Assembly (NCBI RefSeq): GCF_001456115.1
Contig: NZ_CP013264.1
Coordinates: 976,001 to 1,040,000, forward strand
DNA: 64,000 nucleotides
DNA from: Sphingobium baderi
GTDB taxonomy: Bacteria; Pseudomonadota; Alphaproteobacteria; Sphingomonadales; Sphingomonadaceae
Direction of reading: 5' to 3'
The notes below the pieces were generated by a model. The model searched no databases. It was given only the letters and a program-made list of their open reading frames with translations, and had not been told where the DNA came from. Positions 18,582 through 28,062 of this stretch are shown here, piece by piece. Position numbers and translations under genes: made by a program. Within the stretch, counting starts at the first letter, position 1. Every line of letters starts with the position of its first letter.

Positions 18582-21500
18582 GGCTTGGCTGCATTTCCGG
18601 AAGAGTGGCTTCTTGTCCATGCCTGCGATGGACCAGCGCAAAGACGGTTGGGACGAAGAAAAGGGTGGCGATAGTGGCGCAGAACAGGCCGCCGATGACG
18701 GCACGGCCAAGCGGGGCGTTCTGTTCGCCGCCATCGCCCAGCCCCAGCGCCATGGGCGCCATGCCGATAATCATGGCCAGCGCGGTCATCAGCACCGGAC
18801 GGAAACGAACCGTGCCCGCCTCGATTGCGGCTTTCGTCGCATCGCCCAGTTCGGCGAGCCTTTCCCGCGCGAAACTGACGACCAGGATCGAATTGGCGGT
18901 CGCAACGCCCATGCACATGATGGCCCCCGTCAATGCGGGAACCGACAATGTGGTGCCGGTGACGAACAGCATCCACACGATGCCGGCCAATGCCGCAGGC
19001 AGCGCGGTGATGATGACGAAGGGATCGACCCAGCTCTGGAAATTCACGACGATGAGCAGATAGATCAGCACGATTGCGCCCAGAAGGCCGAAGCCGAGGC
19101 CGGAAAAGGCCGTGTTCATGGTGGCGTATTGCCCGCGGATGGTGACGGTAGCGCCCTTGGGCAATTCCTTTTCCAGCGACCGGATCGCGCGCTGGATGTC
19201 GCCCGCGACCGCGCCCAGGTCACGGTTCTGGGTATTGGCGTAAATGTCGAGCACCGGCGCGATATTATAATGGGATACGACCGGCACGGTGTTCGACCGC
19301 GTTATGGTGGCGACGCCGCCCAGCGGCTGCGTCACGCCCGCGCCCGCCGCGCTGGATACCGGCACGTTGGACAGGTCGCTCATCGACTGCACCAGATATT
19401 CGGGCGCCTGCGCCACGACCGGATACTGCACGCCATTTTCCGGGTTCACGAAAAAGACGGGCGCGGTTTGCGACGTGCCGGCAAGCTGCGCGGCGAGGCT
19501 GGTGGTGACATCCCGTTCGTTCAAACCATATTGGCTGGCGCGGGAACGGTCGACGTCGACGTTGATCTGCGGCGCGCGGGCGGGCTGCTGGATGCGCGCG
19601 TCGGCCAGGCCGGGAATGGTCGAAATCTTCGCCAGCAGTTTCTGGGCATAGGCGCGGTTCGCTTGCCCGTTCTTGCCCGCGATCTGGATGTCGATCGGCG
19701 CGGGCGCGCCGAAGTTCAGGATCTGGCTGGTGATGTCGGCGGGCAGAAAGGCAAAGCTCGTTCCGGGAAAGCGGCGGGGCAGCTCGCGCCGCAGGATGGA
19801 GACGATCTGGCTGGTTGGACGATGCCCTTCCTTCAGGGCGATCAGCATGTCGCCGTCCTGCGGGCCGATGGTGCCGCTATTGTTGTAGACGGTGTTGATC
19901 GAACTGACGGGCAGGCCGATATTATCGGTGAGGGATGCCAGTTCGGCCGCCGGGATAATCTTACGCACCTCGCGGCTGATATGTTCGAAGCGGACGGCCG
20001 TATCCTCGATGCGCGATCCCACCGGCACGCGGACGTGCATGGCGATCTGGCCGGAATCGACGGCCGGGAAGAAATTGCTGCCCAATATCGGCAACAGGCC
20101 GAAGGACAGGATCACGACCGCAAGGAAGCCCAGCAGAAACGGCTTGCGCGCAGCCAGCGCCCGATGGAGCAGGCCGGTATAGCCGGTCCTCACCCTCTCG
20201 AAACGCGCTTCGAAGCCGCGCTGGAAACGGACCAGCGGATTGCGGGAGTCCGGCCTGCCCGCCAGATGGCCTTCGCCCGCATGATGCGGCTTCAGCAGAT
20301 ACATCGCCATTGTAGGCACCAATGTGCGCGACAGGATGAACGAAGCGACCATCGCAAAGACGACCGACAGGGCCATCGGCACGAACAGGAGACCCGCGAC
20401 GCCCGGCAGCAGGAACATCGGCACGAACACGATGCAGATGCACAGCAGCGACACGAAGGCGGGCGTCACGATCTGCGCCGCGCCGTCGAGAATGGCGTCC
20501 AGCACGCCCTTGCCCTGCTCCAGATGCCAGTTGATATTCTCGATCGTCACGGTCGCGTCATCGACCAGGATGCCGACCGCCAGCGCCAGCCCGCCCAGCG
20601 TCATGACGTTCAGCGTCTGTCCGAATGCCGCCAAAGCCGCGACAGCCGCCAGGATCGCCAGGGGAATAGACAGGGCGATGATGACCGTCGAACGCCAGGA
20701 GCCAAGGAACAGGAGGATCATCAGCGACGTCAGCGCGGCGGCGATCACGCCTTCATGGATGACGCCTTGCACCGCCGCCTTCACGAACAGCGACTGATCG
20801 CCCAAGGGCAGGATCTTGAGCGTGTCAGGCAGGGTGGCGGCGATGTTGGGCAGGGCATCCTTGACGCCGGCGACGATGGACAGGGTGGACGTCGCGCCAT
20901 TCTTCAATATCGTCAGCAGCACGGACCGGCTGCCTTCGACATGCACGATATTCTGCTGCGGACCACTGCCGTCCCGGACATGGGCCACGTCGCGCATGGT
21001 GATGGTCGCGCCGTTCACCACCTTCACGGGCAGGTCGTTGAGCGCTTCGATGGAAGCGGGCGCATTGTTCAGCCGCACGCTATATTGCGTGTCGCCGATC
21101 TTGACGAAACCGGCCGGGTTGATCTGGTTCTGCGCCGCGATCGCGTTGCCCACATCCTGCGCCGACAGCCCCTTGGATTGCAGCGCCAGCGGATTGAGGT
21201 CGATCTGGACCTGACGCTGCCGCCCGCCGGAAGGATAAGGCATGGCAAGACCGGGAATGGTCACTAACTGCGGGCGAATCTGGTTCTGCCCCATGTCGAA
21301 AAGCTGCTGTTCGGACATGCCCTTGCCCGACAGCGCGAGTTGCAGGATCGGGACGGTCGATGCGTTGTAGTTCAGGATGAGGGGCGGGGCGATGCCCGGC
21401 GGCATCTGACGCAGGACGGTTTGCGATATGGATGTCACCTGCGCCGTGGCCGTGCGGATGTCCGCGCCCGGCTGGAAATAGATTTTGACGATGCCGACGC

Positions 21501-21765
21501 CCTGAAAGGACTGGCTTTCGATATGCTCGATATCGTTGACGGTCGTCGTCAGCACCCGTTCATAGGGATCGGTGATGCGGTTCGCCATGTCTTCCGGCGG
21601 CAATCCGGCATATTGCCACGCCACTGCGATCACCGGAATACGGATGTTCGGGAAGATGTCGACCGGCGTCCGTATCGCCGTCAGGACGCCGATGACCGCG
21701 ATCAGGATCGCCATGACGATGAAGGTCAGCGGCCTGTTGAGCGCAATCTTGACGATACCGATCAT
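18574..21765 (-). CDS. RND multidrug efflux permease (AcrB/MdtC-like)
   Basis: A 1063-residue inner-membrane proton-driven exporter of the HAE1 group. The N-terminal helix region begins VKIALNRPLTFIVMAILIAVIGV. GILVDDATVTIENI carries the two conserved proton-relay aspartates of transmembrane helix 4. The two large periplasmic loops each have porter subdomains. Late SVPALTGAIMCMGVATANSILVVSFA is the second-half homologue. Length is normal and no break is seen. It is the first gene of a three-gene operon with adaptor and OprM-type channel; a LysR gene diverges from it. Substrates cannot be deduced. Confidence 0.95.
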   Translation of the reverse strand: MIGIVKIALNRPLTFIVMAILIAVIGVLTAIRTPVDIFPNIRIPVIAVAWQYAGLPPEDMANRITDPYERVLTTTVNDIEHIESQSFQGVGIVKIYFQPGADIRTATAQVTSISQTVLRQMPPGIAPPLILNYNASTVPILQLALSGKGMSEQQLFDMGQNQIRPQLVTIPGLAMPYPSGGRQRQVQIDLNPLALQSKGLSAQDVGNAIAAQNQINPAGFVKIGDTQYSVRLNNAPASIEALNDLPVKVVNGATITMRDVAHVRDGSGPQQNIVHVEGSRSVLLTILKNGATSTLSIVAGVKDALPNIAATLPDTLKILPLGDQSLFVKAAVQGVIHEGVIAAALTSLMILLFLGSWRSTVIIALSIPLAILAAVAALAAFGQTLNVMTLGGLALAVGILVDDATVTIENINWHLEQGKGVLDAILDGAAQIVTPAFVSLLCICIVFVPMFLLPGVAGLLFVPMALSVVFAMVASFILSRTLVPTMAMYLLKPHHAGEGHLAGRPDSRNPLVRFQRGFEARFERVRTGYTGLLHRALAARKPFLLGFLAVVILSFGLLPILGSNFFPAVDSGQIAMHVRVPVGSRIEDTAVRFEHISREVRKIIPAAELASLTDNIGLPVSSINTVYNNSGTIGPQDGDMLIALKEGHRPTSQIVSILRRELPRRFPGTSFAFLPADITSQILNFGAPAPIDIQIAGKNGQANRAYAQKLLAKISTIPGLADARIQQPARAPQINVDVDRSRASQYGLNERDVTTSLAAQLAGTSQTAPVFFVNPENGVQYPVVAQAPEYLVQSMSDLSNVPVSSAAGAGVTQPLGGVATITRSNTVPVVSHYNIAPVLDIYANTQNRDLGAVAGDIQRAIRSLEKELPKGATVTIRGQYATMNTAFSGLGFGLLGAIVLIYLLIVVNFQSWVDPFVIITALPAALAGIVWMLFVTGTTLSVPALTGAIMCMGVATANSILVVSFARERLAELGDATKAAIEAGTVRFRPVLMTALAMIIGMAPMALGLGDGGEQNAPLGRAVIGGLFCATIATLFFVPTVFALVHRRHGQEATLPEMQPSHV

Positions 21766-22011
21766 TCACGACTCCCCGAAGCATCGCGGACGAAGGCCGG
21801 GACGCTATCTGTTTCTTTCATGGCGAGAGCTGCTGGAGGCGGAAACATGGTGATGCCTGGCGTCCAAAAGGCGGGGCCAACAGGTTGGATACTTGAATGT
21901 GACATCGCTCGGGAAGCCCAGAAGCGCGCGCGGTTTTAGGGGGCAAAGCCCGCGCTCGGCATGCGGTAGGACATTCCCGTCACGACGCCACATTCGCATC
22001 GTCCATGGCGG

Positions 22012-22039
22012 TTTGTATTATCTGCGTCTAATATATAAT
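22012..22039 (+). promoter_or_regulatory. Candidate promoter and LysR box upstream of the regulator
   Basis: The 306-bp gap between the efflux operon and the LysR gene (21766-22071) contains no gene. A -10-like TATAAT (22034-22039) has a TTTGTA 16 bp upstream (22012-22017). Between them is the dyad ATTA-N8-TAAT (22017-22032), which contains the T-N11-A core typical of LysR-type sites. A regulator bound here could repress itself and control the divergent efflux operon; this is inference. Confidence 0.45.
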
Positions 22040-22071
22040 ATGGCTTGATTGATATTCAGGACGACTTGATT

Positions 22072-22962
22072 ATGGAGCTGAGGCATTTGCGCTATTTCCT
22101 CTGTGTGGCGGAAGAAATGCATTTTGGCCGCGCGGCGCTCAGGCTCGGCATTTCGCAGCCGCCCCTCAGCCAGCAGATTCGGGCGCTGGAAGACGAACTG
22201 GGCGTACGCCTCTTCGACCGGACCAGCCGCCGCGTACGCCTTACCGAAGTGGGCCGGCTGTTCGAGCCGGAAGCGCGCCAGACCCTGATGCAGGCGGAAC
22301 GGGCAGTGCAGATCGCCCGCATGGCGCATCGCGCGGAGATTGGGCGGCTTGTGCTGGGCTTCACCGTATCGGGGCCTTTCGTGCCGTCGGTGGCGCGGGC
22401 GTTGTATCGGTTCCGCCAGTTCTACCCCGATGTCGAATTGATCCTCCAGGAACAGGAACGGGGCGAGCAGATCGAAAATGTCCGCAATCGCCAGCTCGAT
22501 ATCGGCATGGTGCGCGACTATCAAAGGCCGATCCTGCCCGATGGGCTGGTCACGCAATGCCTGCTCCAGGAAGACATGGTGCTGGCGTTGCGGGCGGATC
22601 ATCGGCTGGCGGTACGTCCCGAACCGCCGCGCATCCAGGACCTGGCCAACGAACCGCTGGTTCTTTTCGGCGCGGCCAACGGCACCGGCTTTACCGAGTA
22701 TTTCTTCGCGCGGTGCGAACAGGCGGGCTTTGTGCCGCAGATCGCGCATGAGGCCCGCAGCCTCGCGACATTATTGGGTCTGGTAGCCGCGGGTTTCGGC
22801 CCGACGATTATGGCTCAGTCCATGGTCAGGCTGCACATGGACAATGTCGTCAATCGCCCTTTCCATCCCCCTGTCCCCAGTTCGCTCTGGTTGATCTATA
22901 ATGAGGATATTTCGCCTACGGGGCAGGCATTTCTGGACACATTGTTCGAAGAGCGGCCCTGA
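22072..22962 (+). CDS. LysR-family transcriptional regulator, divergent to RND efflux operon
   Basis: A 296-residue regulator. The N-terminal winged helix-turn-helix begins MELRHLRYFLCVAEEMHFGRAALRL (shown in part) with recognition-helix segment ISQPPLSQQIRALEDELG. The rest is the two-lobed LysR substrate-binding domain (e.g. RLVLGFTVSGPFVPSVARAL and DIGMVRDYQRP). The HFGRAA/PPLSQQIR form is that of the BenM/CatM-like subgroup, which respond to aromatic-acid metabolites, but the ligand here is unknown. The start at 22072 fits the domain; a longer in-frame start 27 bp upstream would add only a few residues. It diverges from the efflux operon and probably regulates it. Confidence 0.92.
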   Translation: MELRHLRYFLCVAEEMHFGRAALRLGISQPPLSQQIRALEDELGVRLFDRTSRRVRLTEVGRLFEPEARQTLMQAERAVQIARMAHRAEIGRLVLGFTVSGPFVPSVARALYRFRQFYPDVELILQEQERGEQIENVRNRQLDIGMVRDYQRPILPDGLVTQCLLQEDMVLALRADHRLAVRPEPPRIQDLANEPLVLFGAANGTGFTEYFFARCEQAGFVPQIAHEARSLATLLGLVAAGFGPTIMAQSMVRLHMDNVVNRPFHPPVPSSLWLIYNEDISPTGQAFLDTLFEERP

Positions 22963-23106
22963 AAAGCGGCGCGCGCCGATCGGATTGCGGCTGTCCTTTC
23001 CGCACGCCGCCCGGCGTTTGCCCATCCCGATCACCGCCAGCCAATCTTCATGCGATCGAACGGGAACTTCCTGCACCGCCGCACGCTGATGCAGCGGAGG
23101 TTGCCT

Positions 23107-23982
23107 ATGGCTGCGCGCGCATATTGGCAGGGCCAGATCAGGCTGGCGCTGGTGTCGATACCCGTTGAAATCTATCCGGCCACCCGATCGGGCGCGGCTG
23201 TGTCCTTTCGCCAGATTCACGAGCCTTCCGGCAAGCCCATCCGATATGAAAAGGTCGTGGCGGGCATCGGCCCTGTGGACCGCGACGAGATATTGAAAGG
23301 CTATGAGGTCTCGAAGGGCAATTATGTCCTGTTGGAAGAGGAAGAGATCGAAGCGGTAAAGATCGAAAGCCGCAAGACGCTCGAACTGGTGCAGTTCGTC
23401 GAGGCGGACGCCATCGACGTCCTCTATTATGAAAAACCCTATTTCGTGCTGCCTGCCGACGATCTGGCGGAGGAGGCCTATGCGGTGCTGCGCGATGCCC
23501 TGCGGCAGACGAAGAAGGTCGGCCTGGGCCAATTGTCCGTGCGCGGCCGGGAGCAGCTCGTGTCGCTCAAACCCTGCGGACGCGGACTGGTGCTCGAACT
23601 GCTGCGCTATGCCGATGAGGTGACGAAGGCGCAAAGCTATTTCCGCGGCCTCCCCGATGCGAAGGCCGATGCGGACATGCTCGACCTTGCCACCACGATC
23701 ATCGAAAAGAAGACCGCGCCCTTCAAACCCGAAGAATTTCACGACCGCTATGTCGACGCGCTCCGCAGGCTGATCGACAAGAAGAAAAAGGCAAAAGGCA
23801 AGCGCATCATCGAGGATGTGGAGGAACCCGCCACCCATCGGGGCGGCAATGTCATCGATCTGATGGCGGCGCTCAAAAAGTCGGTGGACGGCGGCAAGCG
23901 CAGTCCACCAGCCAGCAAGCCTGCGACCAAGGCGAAGACTCCGACGAAGCGGGCTGCTCCGCCGAAACGCAAGAAGGCATGA
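23107..23982 (+). CDS. ku: Non-homologous end-joining protein Ku
   Basis: A 291-residue bacterial Ku homodimer subunit that encircles DNA ends and recruits LigD. The start MAARAYWQGQIRLALVSIPV at 23107 is preceded by GGAGG at an ideal distance; an earlier in-frame ATG is not. Core-domain segments: SFRQIHEPSGKPIRYEKVV, KGYEVSKGNYVLLEEEEIEA, and YYEKPYFVLP. The C-terminal tail after about residue 240 is rich in Lys, Ala and Pro, as in extended proteobacterial Ku proteins, where it helps bind DNA. The MgtC-like gene starts at the base after its stop codon, and ligD follows that, giving one operon. Confidence 0.96.
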   Translation: MAARAYWQGQIRLALVSIPVEIYPATRSGAAVSFRQIHEPSGKPIRYEKVVAGIGPVDRDEILKGYEVSKGNYVLLEEEEIEAVKIESRKTLELVQFVEADAIDVLYYEKPYFVLPADDLAEEAYAVLRDALRQTKKVGLGQLSVRGREQLVSLKPCGRGLVLELLRYADEVTKAQSYFRGLPDAKADADMLDLATTIIEKKTAPFKPEEFHDRYVDALRRLIDKKKKAKGKRIIEDVEEPATHRGGNVIDLMAALKKSVDGGKRSPPASKPATKAKTPTKRAAPPKRKKA

Positions 23983-24456
23983 ATGGAACTGAACCCCGCG
24001 ACGCCGCTGCATTTCATTGACTGGCCGATTCTCGGGCGGTTGGGGACGGCGGCGTTTTTGGGATTGCTGCTGGGCCTTGACCGGGAATTGCGGGGCCATG
24101 CGGCCGGGATGCGGACGCATGGCATCATCTGCTTCACCTGCGCGCTGATGACCATCAGCGCCATAGCCCTGCATAAACAGCTGCATGGCGAGGGCAATAT
24201 CGACCCCTTGCGCGTGTTCGAGGCGTCCGCCGCCTTTACCGGCATCATCGCGGCCGGCCTCATCATGTTCAACAAGGGCGAGATCAGGAATCTCACCACC
24301 GCTGCCCATATCTGGCTGGCAGGCATGATCGGCATCGCCAGCGGCGCCGGGCAATGGCCGCTGGTCGTGAGCGCGGCGATCGTCGCGGTCGTCATGCTCA
24401 CTCTGCTGCGCGTGGTGGAGGACCGCTGGATAGATCCTGGGAAGCGAAACGATTGA
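23983..24456 (+). CDS. MgtC/SapB-family membrane protein
   Basis: A 157-residue protein with four to five membrane helices. The opening LGRLGTAAFLGLLLGLDREL(RG) with the AAGMRTH that follows is the conserved N-terminal signature of MgtC/SapB proteins. These are linked to magnesium limitation and acid survival in other bacteria, with an unclear molecular role. It lies exactly between ku and ligD: its ATG directly follows the ku stop and its stop overlaps the ligD start (TGATG). Placement inside an end-joining operon is unusual and may be only a shared promoter. Confidence 0.85.
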   Translation: MELNPATPLHFIDWPILGRLGTAAFLGLLLGLDRELRGHAAGMRTHGIICFTCALMTISAIALHKQLHGEGNIDPLRVFEASAAFTGIIAAGLIMFNKGEIRNLTTAAHIWLAGMIGIASGAGQWPLVVSAAIVAVVMLTLLRVVEDRWIDPGKRND

Positions 24457-26960
24457 TGGCGGACCGGGACGCCCTGGCCCCCTATAACGCCAAGCGCGAT
24501 TTTGCCCGCACGCGCGAGCCCAAGGGTGTGCTCGCGAAAAAGGGCGGCAACAGCTTCGTCGTGCAGAAGCATGAAGCGACGCGGCTCCACTGGGATTTCC
24601 GGCTGGAAGTGGACGGCGTGCTCAAAAGCTGGGCTGTGACCAAGGGGCCAAGCCTCGATCCCGCCGACCGGCGGCTGGCGGTACGGACGGAGGACCACCC
24701 CTTGAGCTATGGCGATTTCGAGGGGATCATTCCCAAGGGCGAATATGGCGGCGGCACGGTGATGCTATGGGACCGAGGCACATGGGAGCCGGTCGAGGGC
24801 AAGAGCGCCGCCGACATCGACAAGGGCCACCTCCATTTCATCCTGCATGGCGAGCGGATGAAGGGGGAATGGCTGCTGGTGAAGATGAAGGGGCGATCCG
24901 GCGAGAAGCGCGAAAACTGGCTGCTTCGCAAGATCGACGACGATCAGGCGGACACGCAAACGGTTCTGGTCGACCGGGCGTTGACCAGCGTTCTGACCGG
25001 CCGGTCGATGGCGCAAATCGCCGCCGACAAGAAGGGCGCGCAGTCGCTTGCGGGCGCAAAGGGCAAGGCCTTCGCGCAGAAGATGCAGGCCGCGCGGGAT
25101 CATAATGCGAAACTGAAGCCAAAGGCGCGCAAAGGCGCCGCGACCCTGCCTCGTTTCGTCAAGCCGCAACTGGCCACGCTTGTGGACAGCGTGCCGGCCG
25201 GCAATGACTGGCTGCATGAAATCAAGTTCGATGGCTATCGCGCCCTGATCGCAGTGGCGGGCGAAAAGGTGACGGTCTTTACCCGCAGCGGACTGGACTG
25301 GACCGAAAAGTTCGGGCCGCTGGTGCGGGCGATGGCCGCGCTCGCCCTGCCGCCCGCGCTGATCGACGGGGAGATCGTCGCCTTCGGCCCGGATGGCAAT
25401 CCCAGCTTCTCCGCATTGCAGGCGGTGCTCAAGCGCGGCCACGGAGCGGAACGGGAGGATGCGCCCTTGAGCTTCTTCGCGTTCGATCTGTTGTCATTGG
25501 ACGGTGCGGATCTGAAGCCATTGTCCACCATCGAACGCAAGGAACGGCTGGAGGCGCTGCTCCATCAGGCACAGCCACCCATTCATGTCGCCGATCATGT
25601 CATCGGCGCGGGTGAGACACTTTACCGGTCGATGTGCGAGGCGGGACAGGAAGGCATCATCTCGAAACGCGTCGACGCGCCCTATCGCGGCGAGCGGACC
25701 AGAAGCTGGGTGAAGGTGAAATGCACGCGACGCCAGGAATTCATCATCATCGGCTGGACTAAGAGCAACGCGAAAGGGCGGGGTTTCCGCTCGCTCCTCC
25801 TGGCGCAGCAGGAGGGCCGCAAACTGGTCTACAAGGGGAAGGTCGGAACCGGCTTCGACGCTCAAGGCATGGCGCATCTGGCCGAGGCGATGGAATCGCT
25901 GGAAGTGGAGGAGCCCCCGGCCGATGTCCCGCGCGAGGACGCAAGGGGCGCACGCTGGATAGCGCCGAAACTCGTCGCGGAAATCGCTTTTTCCGAATTT
26001 ACGGGCGACGGTCGGGTCCGCCATGGCAGTTTCCTCGGCCTGCGCGCCGACAAGAAGGCGAAGGATGTGAAACCGGAAAAGAGCCAAACCGCTCCCGCCC
26101 CCCGAAGCGATGTCAAGATCAGCAACCGGGACCGGGTCATCTTTCCCGAAAGCGGACAGACCAAGGGGGAGCTGGCCGATTATTATTCCCGCATCGCACC
26201 CCTGATGCTGCCTTTCGCGGCCAATCGTCCGATCAGCCTCGTCCGCTGTCCGCAGGGGCGCGCCAAGAAATGCTTCTTCCAGAAGCATGACAGCGGCGCT
26301 TTTGGCGAGCATGTCCGGCAGGTCGCCATTCAGGAGAAGGACGGCGGGTCAGAAGATTATATCTATGTCGAGGATGCGGACGGCTTGCTTGCCTGCGTGC
26401 AGATGGGGACGATCGAGTTTCATGGCTGGGAGAGCCGGGCCGATGCCGTGGAAAAGCCCGACCGGATGATCTTCGATCTCGATCCCGATGAGGGACTGGA
26501 TTTTGGCGCGGTGAAGCGCGCCGCGCGGGATATTCACGACCGGCTGAGCGACATCGGCCTCGTCTCCTTCGCGATGCTGTCGGGCGGAAAGGGCGTGCAT
26601 GTGGTAGTGCCGCTGACGCCGGGCCATGACTGGGACAGCCACAAGGATTTTGCCAGCCGCTTCGCCCAGGCCCTGAGCGTGACCGAGCCGGAACGCTTCG
26701 TCGCGACCATGAGCAAGGCGAAACGCAAGGGACGGATCTTCATCGACTGGCTCCGCAACCAGCGGGGCAGCACGGCGATCCTGCCCTATTCGGCGCGTGC
26801 GCGTGCCGGTGCGCCCGTGGCGGTGCCGATCGGGTGGGACGAGATGGAGGAGATGAAAGACGCCCATCCGTTCGGCATCGGCGATGCGGAAAGACTGATC
26901 GACCGCGCGGACAGCCTCAAAGGTTGGGGCTTTGCCACGCAGAGGCTTCCTGAAATATGA
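24456..26960 (+). CDS. ligD: Multifunctional ATP-dependent DNA ligase D
   Basis: An 834-residue NHEJ enzyme with all three usual domains in the order phosphoesterase, ligase, polymerase. Residues 1-180: 3'-phosphoesterase, with HEATRLHWDFRLEVDGVLKS and GIIPKGEYGGGTV. Residues about 235-530: ligase, with nucleotidyl lysine in EIKFDGYRAL (about residue 255) and ligase motifs IDGEIVAF and GIISKRVDAPYRGERTRSWVKVK (in part). Residues about 550-834: AEP-type polymerase, with KKCFFQKH and the metal-binding IFDLDPDEGL (about residue 673). The start overlaps the MgtC-like stop. It repairs Ku-bound double-strand breaks. Confidence 0.97.
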   Translation: MADRDALAPYNAKRDFARTREPKGVLAKKGGNSFVVQKHEATRLHWDFRLEVDGVLKSWAVTKGPSLDPADRRLAVRTEDHPLSYGDFEGIIPKGEYGGGTVMLWDRGTWEPVEGKSAADIDKGHLHFILHGERMKGEWLLVKMKGRSGEKRENWLLRKIDDDQADTQTVLVDRALTSVLTGRSMAQIAADKKGAQSLAGAKGKAFAQKMQAARDHNAKLKPKARKGAATLPRFVKPQLATLVDSVPAGNDWLHEIKFDGYRALIAVAGEKVTVFTRSGLDWTEKFGPLVRAMAALALPPALIDGEIVAFGPDGNPSFSALQAVLKRGHGAEREDAPLSFFAFDLLSLDGADLKPLSTIERKERLEALLHQAQPPIHVADHVIGAGETLYRSMCEAGQEGIISKRVDAPYRGERTRSWVKVKCTRRQEFIIIGWTKSNAKGRGFRSLLLAQQEGRKLVYKGKVGTGFDAQGMAHLAEAMESLEVEEPPADVPREDARGARWIAPKLVAEIAFSEFTGDGRVRHGSFLGLRADKKAKDVKPEKSQTAPAPRSDVKISNRDRVIFPESGQTKGELADYYSRIAPLMLPFAANRPISLVRCPQGRAKKCFFQKHDSGAFGEHVRQVAIQEKDGGSEDYIYVEDADGLLACVQMGTIEFHGWESRADAVEKPDRMIFDLDPDEGLDFGAVKRAARDIHDRLSDIGLVSFAMLSGGKGVHVVVPLTPGHDWDSHKDFASRFAQALSVTEPERFVATMSKAKRKGRIFIDWLRNQRGSTAILPYSARARAGAPVAVPIGWDEMEEMKDAHPFGIGDAERLIDRADSLKGWGFATQRLPEI

Positions 26961-27009
26961 ATTTCAGCCGATTCGAGGCGGGAGCCCCCCGCATGACTCC
27001 CCTTCGCAT

Positions 27010-27465
27010 TCAGGCCGCGATCAGATGCACCGCATTGGGCTTTGCGAGGGGCAGGCCGCCGGCCTTTGCCTGCGCCAGCAGTTCCTCTTTCCGCGCGAGC
27101 AACTGGTCCCGTAATGCGACAAGATCGACATCGGTCTTGCGGCACTGGGGTCTGCGGCATTGGGCGAACATGCCTTCGGAGGGCATTTCGCCATCGCCAG
27201 CGCGATAGGCTGGCTTACCGCGCCCTCCATCGATAGACTTGCGGGGAATGCCCAGAAGGCTGGCCTTGGCTTCGTCGCTATAAACGATGAAGCCGCGTTC
27301 GAAGGCATGGCTGGTCCCTTCTACATCGGTGAGGACGGCGCCGATCAGCCCGCCGGTGCAACTTTCGGCCGTCGCCAGTGTCAGGTGCCGCCTGCACGCC
27401 TCTTCGAGCAGGCGACGCGCCAGGACGTCAATATCTTCAGGCAGGTGGTCGACAAGCGGTTCCAT
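27010..27465 (-). pseudogene. Broken CinA C-terminal-like (nicotinamide-nucleotide amidase) gene
   Basis: The reading frame opens with a good CinA-C start: MEPLVDHLPEDIDVLARRLL, then LATAESCTGGLIGAVLTDVEGTSHAFERGFIVYS and LLGIPRKSI. It then loses homology near 27237. The expected GAVS...A..AMA continuation is found in another frame (MEGAVSQPIALAMAKCPP), so there is at least one frameshift. The later TG-AGP active-site region is missing altogether. The last part (RDQLLARKEELLAQAKAGG) is unrelated to CinA. I read this as a decayed gene, not a functional amidase. It begins 9 bp after the iron-permease-like stop on the same strand. Confidence 0.72.
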
Positions 27466-27473
27466 GGCCTTTC

Positions 27474-27881
27474 CTACCGGCGGGCAAGGAGCCGGCCGAC
27501 GGACGCATGGGGCGGCGGCCGGTCCGCCATTTCCTCTTGATCCTTTTCGAGCTGGGACCGGATCGCTTCGATTTCGGTATCGGTCAGATGCTCGATGCCG
27601 ATGAACTCCACGCGCGCATCCACCATCGCCCGAAGCAGTTCGTCGAGTTTGGCCTGCATCGCGCAGGCATCCCGGTTCTGCGTGTTCTGGACCAGGAACA
27701 CCATGAGGAAGGTTATGATGGTCGTGCCTGTGTTGATCACCAGCTGCCATACCTCCGAAAAGGCGAATAGCGGCCCGGTCGCTGCCCACAACAGGACAAG
27801 AGCGGCGGCCAGAATGAACGTCGCTGGCTTTCCCGCAAGGAAGGCGATGCGTCCGGCGATCCTGGTGAAGAACTTATTCAT
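27474..27881 (-). CDS. Low-affinity iron permease-family small membrane protein
   Basis: A 135-residue protein matching the bacterial low-affinity iron permease (Fet4-like) family. FTRIAGRIAFLAGKPATFIL is followed by two hydrophobic helices with LLWAATGPLFAFSEVWQLVINTG, then TIITFLMVFLVQNTQNRDA and a helical tail with AKLDELLRA. Bacterial members are much smaller than yeast Fet4 and their transport role is unproven. The start at MNKFF (27881) gives the normal family length; the frame is open up to 28082, but that upstream part lacks family similarity. The last 30 residues are charged and variable. Confidence 0.8.
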   Translation of the reverse strand: MNKFFTRIAGRIAFLAGKPATFILAAALVLLWAATGPLFAFSEVWQLVINTGTTIITFLMVFLVQNTQNRDACAMQAKLDELLRAMVDARVEFIGIEHLTDTEIEAIRSQLEKDQEEMADRPPPHASVGRLLARR

Positions 27882-28062
27882 GGCCCAGATCCTCATGCCC
27901 ATAGGGTTGATGCCGACCAGAAACGCCGACCGTGCCGCGAGGTTCATTTCGCGGCGGACGATATCATCAGGCCTGCCGTGCCGTGGGTGAGGTAGGGCGT
28001 CGAGACGCCGTTTGAACTCAGGCCAGCGAGATTCGTTTGTTGGAAAGCGAAGGAGAATCCCG

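Noticed and set aside
18367..21267. 966-codon open frame on the plus strand
   Set aside because: It is antisense to the intact RND permease gene, has a His/Arg/Asp/Gln-rich composition typical of GC-rich antisense frames and no domain.
27010..27789. 259-residue protein including the cinA-like region
   Set aside because: The upstream 108 residues are the out-of-frame shadow of the iron-permease-family gene; only the part from 27465 has CinA similarity, and it is broken.
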